The position numbers were made by a program, and so were the translations under genes. Of a stretch of DNA of 64,000 bases, positions 53,051 through 64,000 are shown in pieces. The notes beneath the pieces were generated by a model, which did not search any database, had not been told where the DNA came from, and saw only the letters and a list, made by a program, of their open reading frames with translations. Where the stretch lies: the NCBI GenBank assembly GCA_963813975.1, contig CAWFAP010000007.1, forward strand, positions 62,001-126,000, in the 5' to 3' direction. Every line of letters starts with the position of its first letter. The stretch's first letter is position 1. Origin of the DNA: RYN-230 sp963813975. Its GTDB lineage: Bacteria; Actinomycetota; Actinomycetes; Streptosporangiales; Streptosporangiaceae.

Positions 53051-53245
53051 AAATTCGCCGCAACGAAAACCGGACCCAGCTGATCCCCCGACCCGGCCCC
53101 GGCCGGTCGGGGCGGGACGGGGGCTTTGGCCGCTGATCTTCCGCCCCGGGCCCGGCCGGGTAGGGCGGGAAGGGTTTCAGCCGCTGATTCTCCGCGCCGT
53201 CCCGGGCTGACTGGCCCCGGCTGGTCTTCGTTGCGGAGAATTTTG
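53051..53245. repeat. Inverted CCGCAACGAARACC motifs flanking a two-copy direct repeat
   Basis: Motif copies at 53051-53073 (plus) and 53222-53245 (minus) share CCGCAACGAARACC and AAATTC; a third copy follows the dioxygenase at 45151-45170. Between them are two imperfect copies (about 50 bp) of a GC-rich unit ending TTCCGC/TCTCCGC (roughly 53092-53142 and 53143-53192). The region separates the converging TSUP and glgB genes. Confidence 0.7.
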
Positions 53246-53257
53246 GTTTTTGGGCTC

Positions 53258-55464
<2,207 letters not shown>

Positions 55465-55468
<4 letters not shown>

Positions 55469-56824
55469 GAATCAGCGATCGAACCCAGCGGGATGGACAG
55501 CCAGCCGGGCCGGTTCCGCGCCTCGTACATCACCTCGTAGACCGCCTTATCCAGGACGAGGGCGCGCAGCAGGATGGCGTGCGTGCCCGGATCGATTCCC
55601 CCGGCGGCAGCGTACCCGGCGCAGAACGCGTCGGAGTTGCGGTGGACCCACTCGAGGGCCGAGGCGTGCAGCCGGTCCCCGTCGGGGCGGGCCACCAGCT
55701 GGTGGCGGGCCGCGTAGTCGAACGACCGCATCATGCCGGCCACGTCACGCAGGGCGGTGGACAGCGCGCGGCGCTGGGCCAGCGGGGTGGCCGGGCTCAC
55801 CCTCGAAGTCGAGCAGGACCCAGCCGGTCTGGGTCCGCATGACCTGGCCCAGGTGGTAGTCGCCGTGCACCCGCTGGACGCTCAGCGGGGTGTCCAGCTT
55901 GGCCAGGTCGGCGAACGCCGAGCCGAGCAGGTCGGCGTGGCGGCCCAGCTCCGGCACGGTGACCAGGGCCACGTCGAGCCGGGCGAACATCTCGTCGGCC
56001 AGCGCGCTGATCGCCTCGGGCGGCAGCTCGTCAGTGCCGAAGGCCCGGGCCAGGTCGCGGTGCACCTCGGCGGTGGCCTCGCCGAGCCGGCGGGCCTCGC
56101 CGGCAAAGTCGCCGCCGGCCTCGGCCGCGTGGATCCGGCCCTCCGCGGCGTACAGGTCCCGCACGCTGGTCGCGGCGAGCGACCAGCCGTCGGACGCGGC
56201 GCGCAGGTACCGGGACAGGATGCCCAGGATGACCGGGGACCCGTCCAGCCGGGACTCGATCCAGCCCAGCGGCTCGGCCACGTGCGTGGAGCCGCGCATG
56301 GCCAGCGCCCGCGGCACCTCCAGGTCGGGGTTGGGGCCGGGGGAGGGCCGGCGGAACACCTTGAGGATGGTGGCCTCACCGAACATCATGCTGGTGTTGC
56401 TCTGCTCGCCGGTCAGCACCAGGCTGTCCAGGCTGGTGTCGATCTCGGCACCCGGCTCGTGCGCGAAGCACAGCGGGCCGGCCCGGCCGCCGTCGGCGAT
56501 GGCCTGCAGCAGCAGCCGGGTCAGCTCCTGGTCGTGCAGCGCGTCGTAGGCGATCCGGCCGTCGTCAGCCACCCCCATCAGTACGTGCCGCAAGTGGTCG
56601 GGCAGCTCCTCGCGCAGGCCGAGGAAAAGCTGGTAAGAGTCCACCGTGCTGGCCTGGGCGATGGTGCTCCCCTGCGTGACCGCGACGATGAGGTGATGCA
56701 GCCCCGGATCGCCGCCGACCAGCTCGGTGTCGGTCACGATGGCCAGGTCGAGGATCCTGGCGCCCTTGCCAGCGAACCAGCGCTGACTCGGCATCCACTC
56801 CGCCAGCGTTTCCTCAAATGTCAT
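55465..56824 (-). CDS. mak: Maltokinase (frameshifted)
   Basis: An aminoglycoside-kinase-fold maltokinase (Pep2) that phosphorylates maltose with ATP to maltose-1-phosphate, the GlgE donor. Motifs are EWMPSQRWFAGKGARI at the start, VQRVHGDYHLGQVMRT (catalytic Asp) and WVLLDFEGEP (metal-binding Asp). After GEP the frame is lost; the continuation ATPLAQRRALSTALRDVAGMMRSFDYA lies one base further on. The shift is in 55790-55800 and is repaired by removing one base from a CCC run, giving 452 residues, as expected. Probably a base-call error. ATG 56824; 140 bp downstream of treS. Confidence 0.92.
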
Positions 56825-56964
56825 ATTTCCGGTCTACCCCGTCCCCAGGGATCATGCAGCATCACAGCGATCATCATCTCGCCAGATTCCGCACCGAAAG
56901 CGGGCGGGTCAGGCCCGGGTTAATCCGGGCTTACCGGGGTAACCCACGCCGTCACCGTGAGTGC

Positions 56965-58764
<1,800 letters not shown>

Positions 58765-58800
58765 TGAGGGCTCCTGCGCGTGTATCGGTATCTTTCAGGC

Positions 58801-60855
58801 TCAGGCCGACGGGGATGTCTTTACCTGGAAGATGTGAGCTGGTTCGTATCCCGGGTCGAGGCGCACGTAATTGGCCCGCCCCCACCGGTACGACTGGCCG
58901 GAAAGCTCGTCGGTGGCGACGAACTCGGCGTTGCTTTCCAGGCCAAGCGCAGGCAGGTCAAGCCAGACGGTCGCCTCCCTAGGCTGGTGCGGGTCGAGGT
59001 TCACAACGACCAGGATCGTGTCCTCCTCCTGCGCGTCACGTTTGGAGAAGCAGATCAGCTCCGGCTGGTCAACGTGATGAAAGCGTAGATTACGCAACCA
59101 GTGCAACGCGGGATGTGCTTTCCGGATCGCGTTGAGCCGGGCGATATACGGCGCTATGCCGGCGGGGCCCTGCTGCGCCTCGTCCCAGTCCCGCGGGCGG
59201 TACTGGTACTTCTCCGAGTCGAGGTATTCCTCGCTGCCCGGCCGGACCGGGGTGCCCTCACACAGCTCGTACCCGGAGTAGATGCCCCACGACGGGGACA
59301 GCATCGAGGCCAGCACGGCACGGATCTTGAACGCGGGGGGGCCGCCATGCTGCAGATACTCATGCAGGATGTCCGGCGTGTTGGCGAAGAAGTTCGGCCG
59401 CATGTACGCCGCGGCGGGCCCAGACAGCTCACGTAGGTAATCGCTGAGCTCAGCCGAGCTGTTACGCCAGGTGAAATAGGTGTACGACTGGTGGAACCCG
59501 ATCTCGGCCAGCGCCCGCATCATGGCCGGCCGGGTGAACGCCTCCGCCAGGAACAGCACGTCCGGGTCGGTCCGGGCGATCTCCGCGAGGAGCCGGTCCC
59601 AGAAACTCAGCGGCTTGGTGTGCGGGTTGTCCACCCGGAAGATCCGCACCCCGTGCGCCATCCACTGCCGGACGACCCGGAGCACCTCCGCGTAGATGCC
59701 GGCCGGGTCATGGTCGAAGTTGAGCGGGTAGATGTCCTGGTACTTCTTGGGCGGGTTCTCGGCGTACGCGATCCGGCCGTCGGCCCGCTTGGTGAACCAT
59801 TCCGGGTGCCCGGTCACCCAGGGGTGATCCGGCGAGGTCTGCAGGGCCAGGTCGAGCGCGACCTCCATGCCCAGCTCGCCGGTGCGCTGGACGAACGCGT
59901 CGAAGTCCGCGAGCGTGCCCAGATCGGGATGAACCGCGTCATGGCCCCCCTCGGGGGCGCCGATGGCCCACGGTGAGCCCGGATCACCCGGGCCGGCCTG
60001 CAGCACGTTGTTGGCGCCCTTGCGGGCCGAGGTGCCGATCGGGTGGATGGGCGGCAGGTAGACCACGTCGAAACCCATGTCGGCGACGGCGTCCAGGCGC
60101 CGGGCGGCGCTGCGGAACGTGCCGCTGCGCGGCTCCCGGTAGCCCATCGGGTCGACCTCGACCCCCTCCGAGCGCGGGAAGAGCTCGTACCACGCCCCGT
60201 ACAGCGCGCGCTGCCGGTGCACGATCACCGGGTACCGGGCCGACCGGGTGACCAGGTCACGCAGCGGGTACTGGGCCAGGACAGCCAGCACGGCCGGGTC
60301 CGAGGCGGCCGCGAGCCGGTCCCACGGCGGCAGCGCCCGGTCCCGCAGCTGGGCCGCGACCGCCCGCAGCGCGGCCCGCGCGGCCCGGGCGGCCTGCGCC
60401 GCCTGCGCGGCGTTCGCCCAGCGCTCCCCGGCCTGGGCCGCCTGGCCCGGCCGGGCGCTACCCTGCACGCCCCGGGCCGCCCGCTCGAACAGCAGCGCGC
60501 CCTCGGCCAGCATGAGCTCGGTCTCCAGGCCGCGCGGCACCTTGATCGCGGCATCATGCCGCCAGTGCGCGATCGGATCACCCCACGCCTCGACCTGGAA
60601 ATGCCAGAGCCCCTCGGCCGTGACGGTCACCTCCGCGCCGTGGCGGTCGGTACCGGGGGCGAGTTCGTGCATGTAAGCCAGCGGGGATCGTTGCCCGCCG
60701 GGCCCGCGCAGCACCACGCCGGCGCCCAGCACCTCGTGCCCTTCCCGGAACACGGTGGCGCTGACCTCGAAGGTTTCCCCAGTTACCGCCTTAGCGGGGC
60801 GGCGCCCGCACTCCAGGACGGGCTCGACGTCCAGGATGGGAATGCGTCCTATCAC
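58801..60855 (-). CDS. glgE: Maltosyltransferase GlgE (GH13_3)
   Basis: A 684-residue alpha-1,4-glucan:maltose-1-phosphate maltosyltransferase. Catalytic nucleophile is Asp409 (IFRVDNPHTKP), acid/base Glu438 (LFLAEAFTRP) and Asp495 (NTPD). The N-terminal beta-sandwich dimer domain holds LECGRRPAKAVTGETFEVSATVF. Residues about 138-168 form an Ala/Gln/Arg-rich helix region. GTG 60855. Divergent from glgP; first gene of its operon. Confidence 0.96.
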   Translation of the reverse strand: MIGRIPILDVEPVLECGRRPAKAVTGETFEVSATVFREGHEVLGAGVVLRGPGGQRSPLAYMHELAPGTDRHGAEVTVTAEGLWHFQVEAWGDPIAHWRHDAAIKVPRGLETELMLAEGALLFERAARGVQGSARPGQAAQAGERWANAAQAAQAARAARAALRAVAAQLRDRALPPWDRLAAASDPAVLAVLAQYPLRDLVTRSARYPVIVHRQRALYGAWYELFPRSEGVEVDPMGYREPRSGTFRSAARRLDAVADMGFDVVYLPPIHPIGTSARKGANNVLQAGPGDPGSPWAIGAPEGGHDAVHPDLGTLADFDAFVQRTGELGMEVALDLALQTSPDHPWVTGHPEWFTKRADGRIAYAENPPKKYQDIYPLNFDHDPAGIYAEVLRVVRQWMAHGVRIFRVDNPHTKPLSFWDRLLAEIARTDPDVLFLAEAFTRPAMMRALAEIGFHQSYTYFTWRNSSAELSDYLRELSGPAAAYMRPNFFANTPDILHEYLQHGGPPAFKIRAVLASMLSPSWGIYSGYELCEGTPVRPGSEEYLDSEKYQYRPRDWDEAQQGPAGIAPYIARLNAIRKAHPALHWLRNLRFHHVDQPELICFSKRDAQEEDTILVVVNLDPHQPREATVWLDLPALGLESNAEFVATDELSGQSYRWGRANYVRLDPGYEPAHIFQVKTSPSA

Positions 60856-61049
60856 CCCTTGAAGCTACCCACTTTGGACGACTGTGTGCGAGGGGGCCTG
60901 CCTGCTGTTGACCGCGCGTACCCGGGGCTTTCACCACGGCCGTCCGGGGACCGCCCGGCTCGGCCCCGGGAGGCCCGCGCCTGCCCCCGGGCCCCAATTC
61001 ACCCCGTCCGGTTCGCGGCATCTACTCCGGGCGGTTAGGGTCACTGCCC

Positions 61050-63716
61050 GTGAGAGCCATCCGCCGCTTTACCGTCCGTGCCGCGCTGCCGGAATCGCTC
61101 GCCCCACTGCGTGACCTCACGCTGAACCTCCGCTGGTCCTGGCATGCCGAGACCCGGGATCTGTTCGCGGCGATCGACCCGGCGGGGTGGGAGGCGTCCG
61201 GCCACGACCCGGTCGCGCTGCTCGGCGAGGTGCCGCCGTCGCAGCTCGAGAGCCTGGGGCACGACCAGGCGTTCCTGCGGCGGCTCGACGACGCGGCCCG
61301 TGACCTGGACCAGTACCTGTCCGAGCCGCGGTGGTACCAGCTGCACGCGGACGGCGGCCGCGGGGCGGCCCGGCCGCCCGCCGCGATCGCCTACTTCTCG
61401 CCGGAATACGGGATCACCCAGGCGCTGCCGCAGTACTCCGGCGGCCTGGGCATCCTGGCCGGTGATCATCTCAAGGCCGGCAGCGACCTGGGGGTGCCGC
61501 TGATCGGCGTGGGCCTGCTGTACCGGCACGGGTACTTCACCCAGTCCCTGTCACCCGAGGGCTGGCAGACGGAGCGCTACCCGGCCGGCGACCCGAACGG
61601 GCTGCCGCTCACCCTGCTCCGCGCCCCCGACGGGACCGCCGTCCGGGTCAGCGTGGCGCTGGCCGAGGGCAAGCTGCTGGCCGCCCAGATCTGGGTGGCC
61701 CAGGTCGGCCGGGTGCCGCTGCTGCTGCTCGACTCGTACGTGGAGGAGAACGAGCCCCCGCTGCGGGAGGTCACCGACCGGCTGTACGGCGGCGGCGGCG
61801 ATCACCGGCTGCGCCAGGAGCTGCTGCTGGGCGTGGGAGGAGTCCGCGCGCTCCGGGCCTTCTGCGCGCTCACCGGGCACGCCGAGCCGGAGGTCTTCCA
61901 CACCAACGAGGGCCACGCCGGCTTCCTCGGAGTGGAACGCATCCGCGAGTACGCCGAGCAGGGCCTCAGCTTTGAGGAAGCCATCGAGATGTGCCGGGCC
62001 GGCACCGTGTTCACCACGCACACCCCGGTGCCTGCCGGGATCGACCGGTTCAGCCGCGACCTGCTGGAACGGCATTTCAGCGGGGCCGCCGCCGACCCGG
62101 CGCTGCCCACCGACCGGGTGCTGGCCCTGGGCGCGGAGACGTTCCCGGGCGGCGACCCGGCCGTGTTCAACATGGCCGTGATGGGCATGCGGCTGGCCCA
62201 GCGAGTGAACGGGGTCAGCCGGCTGCATGGCGAGGTCAGCCGGGAGATGTTCGCCGGCCTGTGGCCCGGGTTCGACACCGCCCAGGTGCCGATCGGCTCG
62301 ATCACCAACGGCGTGCACGCCCCCACCTGGGTCGCCCAGGAGGTCCTGGACCTGGCCAGCGTGGTCCCCGAGGACTCGGCCGCGGCCCGGCAGCTGCCCG
62401 AGGACGGCCACGCCTGGGAGCGCGTCGCGCACACCGCCCCGGCCCGGCTCTGGGAGATCCGCCGGGCGCTGCGGTCCCGGCTGGTGGCGCTGGCCCGGCA
62501 GCGGCTGCGGGCCTCGTGGCAGCAGCGCGGGGCCAGCGAGGCGGAGCTGGGCTGGACCGACGAGGTCCTCGACGAGGGCGTGCTGACCATCGGCTTCGCT
62601 CGCCGGGTGCCCTCCTACAAGCGGCTCACCCTGATGCTGCACGACCCGGCCCGGCTGACCGCGCTGCTGCTCGACCCGGACCGGCCGGTGCAGCTGGTCA
62701 TCGCGGGCAAGGCGCACCCGGCCGACGACGGCGGCAAGCGGCTCATCCAGCAGATGGTGCAGTTCGCCGACAACCCGCGGGTGCGGCACCGCATCGTGTT
62801 CCTCCCCGATTACGACATGGCCATGGCCAGCGCCCTGGTCCAGGGCTGCGACGTGTGGCTGAACAACCCGCTGCGGCCGCTGGAGGCGTGCGGCACGTCG
62901 GGCATGAAGTCCGCGCTCAACGGCGGCCTGAACCTGTCCGTCCGGGACGGCTGGTGGGACGAGTGGTACGACGGCGCCGACGGCTGGGCGATCCCGTCCG
63001 CGGACGGCGTGGAGGACCCGGAGCGGCGCGACGAGCTCGAGTCCCACGCGCTCTACGAGCTGCTCAGCCAGACGGTGGCGCCCCGGTTCTACGACACCGG
63101 GGCCGATGGGCTGCCCCGCCGCTGGCTGGAGATGGTCGGGCACACGCTGCGGGCCCTGGGCCCCCGGGTCCAGGCCTCCCGGATGGTCCGCGAGTACGTC
63201 GAGGAGCTGTACATCCCCGCGGCGCTGGCCTCCCGCGCGCTCACCGACGGGGTGCCCGGTTCGGGATCTGGCGCCATGAGCCGCACGGAACCGTTCGCGG
63301 CGGCCCGGGAGCTGGCCGCCTGGAAGCGCCGGATCATCCGGTCCTGGGGCGGAGTCCGCATCGAGCACGTGGAGGGCGAGGACGGCGACCAGGGTCCCGG
63401 CGGCAGCCTGGTGGTGCGGGCCACGGTGGGCCTCGGCGGGCTGTCCCCCGACGATGTGAGCGTCGAGGTCGTCTACGGCCGGGTCGGTGACGCGGACGAG
63501 ATCCTCAACCCGTCGGTCAGCCCGCTCACCGTCGAAGACGGGCCCGACGACGGCGTGGCCCGCTTCGTGGGCAAGGCCGAGCTGGGCCGCCCGGGGCCGT
63601 TCGGCTACACGCTCCGCGTGGTGCCCCGCCATCCCCTGCTGGCCAGCGCCGCGGAGATGGGCCTGGTCACGCTGCCCGAGGCGCCTGCCGGGCTGACCAC
63701 CGGCGACCTGCGCTAG
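61050..63716 (+). CDS. glgP: Alpha-glucan phosphorylase (GT35)
   Basis: An 888-residue glycogen phosphorylase-like enzyme releasing glucose-1-phosphate from alpha-glucans. The N-terminal region has LTLNLRWSWHAETRDLFAAI, followed by YFSPEYGITQALPQYSGGLGILAGDHLKAGSDLG. The PLP-site region is EACGTSGMKSALNGGLNLSVRDGWWDEWYDG. Shorter-N-terminal type, as in streptomycetes and mycobacteria. GTG 61050. Divergent from glgE across 194 bp; together they link synthesis and breakdown of the glucan. Confidence 0.95.
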   Translation: MRAIRRFTVRAALPESLAPLRDLTLNLRWSWHAETRDLFAAIDPAGWEASGHDPVALLGEVPPSQLESLGHDQAFLRRLDDAARDLDQYLSEPRWYQLHADGGRGAARPPAAIAYFSPEYGITQALPQYSGGLGILAGDHLKAGSDLGVPLIGVGLLYRHGYFTQSLSPEGWQTERYPAGDPNGLPLTLLRAPDGTAVRVSVALAEGKLLAAQIWVAQVGRVPLLLLDSYVEENEPPLREVTDRLYGGGGDHRLRQELLLGVGGVRALRAFCALTGHAEPEVFHTNEGHAGFLGVERIREYAEQGLSFEEAIEMCRAGTVFTTHTPVPAGIDRFSRDLLERHFSGAAADPALPTDRVLALGAETFPGGDPAVFNMAVMGMRLAQRVNGVSRLHGEVSREMFAGLWPGFDTAQVPIGSITNGVHAPTWVAQEVLDLASVVPEDSAAARQLPEDGHAWERVAHTAPARLWEIRRALRSRLVALARQRLRASWQQRGASEAELGWTDEVLDEGVLTIGFARRVPSYKRLTLMLHDPARLTALLLDPDRPVQLVIAGKAHPADDGGKRLIQQMVQFADNPRVRHRIVFLPDYDMAMASALVQGCDVWLNNPLRPLEACGTSGMKSALNGGLNLSVRDGWWDEWYDGADGWAIPSADGVEDPERRDELESHALYELLSQTVAPRFYDTGADGLPRRWLEMVGHTLRALGPRVQASRMVREYVEELYIPAALASRALTDGVPGSGSGAMSRTEPFAAARELAAWKRRIIRSWGGVRIEHVEGEDGDQGPGGSLVVRATVGLGGLSPDDVSVEVVYGRVGDADEILNPSVSPLTVEDGPDDGVARFVGKAELGRPGPFGYTLRVVPRHPLLASAAEMGLVTLPEAPAGLTTGDLR

Positions 63717-64000
63717 GACCAATCGCGCCGGCCACGACCCGCGCCGGCCGCCCGGCTGGCAGGGCGTGACGGCGGGGCTGGCGGCCGGCCGGAGGGGCGT
63801 GACGGGCGGCGCCGGCCCGCGCCTGCAGAGGCGGCCGGCTGGCCCCCCGCCCGGAAAAATTGCGGAAAGTAGTAGCGGTATCACGTTCCGCACGTAAACC
63901 GCCGTGCGTGGCACTGCGTCTACTTTATGCAACATACTCGCGGGCGCGTCGCGTGCCAGCTCCGTGGGCAGCCATGCATATTCAGGCGCGCCAGCAGGAA
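63717..64000. other. Window-end intergenic region
   Basis: GC-rich direct repeats lie just after glgP, then from about 63855 the sequence is less GC-rich (AAAAATTGCGG; CTACTTTATGC) as expected of a promoter region. No gene is identified before the window ends. Confidence 0.4.

Overview
The window is very GC-rich, with GTG/TTG starts, near-universal G/C third codon positions and tightly packed genes on both strands. The gene set is that of a mycothiol-type actinobacterium: a WhiB1-type regulator beside a PdtaS-like kinase, an RsbW/SigF-type pair, nickel superoxide dismutase with its SodX protease, an actinobacterial 2-oxoglutarate dehydrogenase Kgd (E2-E1 fusion), the GlgE alpha-glucan pathway, PadR/DUF4097 and DUF574. 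It looks like a soil actinomycete (Streptosporangiales-like or a relative). The order cannot be fixed from this sequence alone. No rRNA, tRNA, CRISPR array, integrase or transposase was recognised, so this looks like chromosomal backbone.

Layout. 1-2.4 kb: DUF3311 plus a sodium:solute symporter (cut by the window edge) and DUF6314. 2.5-9.4 kb: BioY, a GntR regulator, PdtaS-like kinase, WhiB1, a lipid-kinase-like protein, and anti-sigma plus sigma factor. 9.5-10.4 kb: divergent sodN/sodX. 10.5-17.4 kb: APC permease, CGNR regulator, quinone-type oxidoreductase, aminotransferase, PadR/DUF4097. 17.5-22.7 kb: DUF6104, kgd, and a Xi-class GST homologue that lacks the usual cysteine. 23-28.4 kb: BlaI-type regulator, omega-amidase-like hydrolase divergent from a glutamine-transaminase-like enzyme, serpin, VOC protein, MntP-like exporter. 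28.4-34.1 kb: an uncharacterised group (ferredoxin, two methyltransferases, an alpha/alpha-toroid protein, a GT4 glycosyltransferase) next to GDP-mannose dehydratase. 34.2-38.9 kb: VIT1-type transporter and a complete glycine-betaine-type ABC operon. 39-46.6 kb: histidine utilisation genes (hutU, an M20 hydrolase, hutF, hutI) interrupted by a MarR/dioxygenase pair. 47-53 kb: DUF574 methyltransferase, flavin reductase, SppA, a NUDIX-NYN fusion, two membrane proteins. 53.2-63.7 kb: glgB-mak-treS-glgE with divergent glgP.

Two things run through the window. First, four conserved genes (symporter, pdtaS, kgd, mak) are each broken by one indel in a short G/C run; every break is repaired by one base, so base-call error is the likeliest cause. 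Second, conserved enzymes repeatedly carry in-frame GC-rich tandem repeats (15, 18 or 30 bp units) in linkers and loops, which makes an unusual genome-wide habit plausible. The best candidates for new biology are the 28.4-34.1 kb group, the cysteine-less GST, the repeated CCGCAACGAARACC motif at gene ends, the large inverted repeat that contains the hutI stop codon, and the paired MarR operators.
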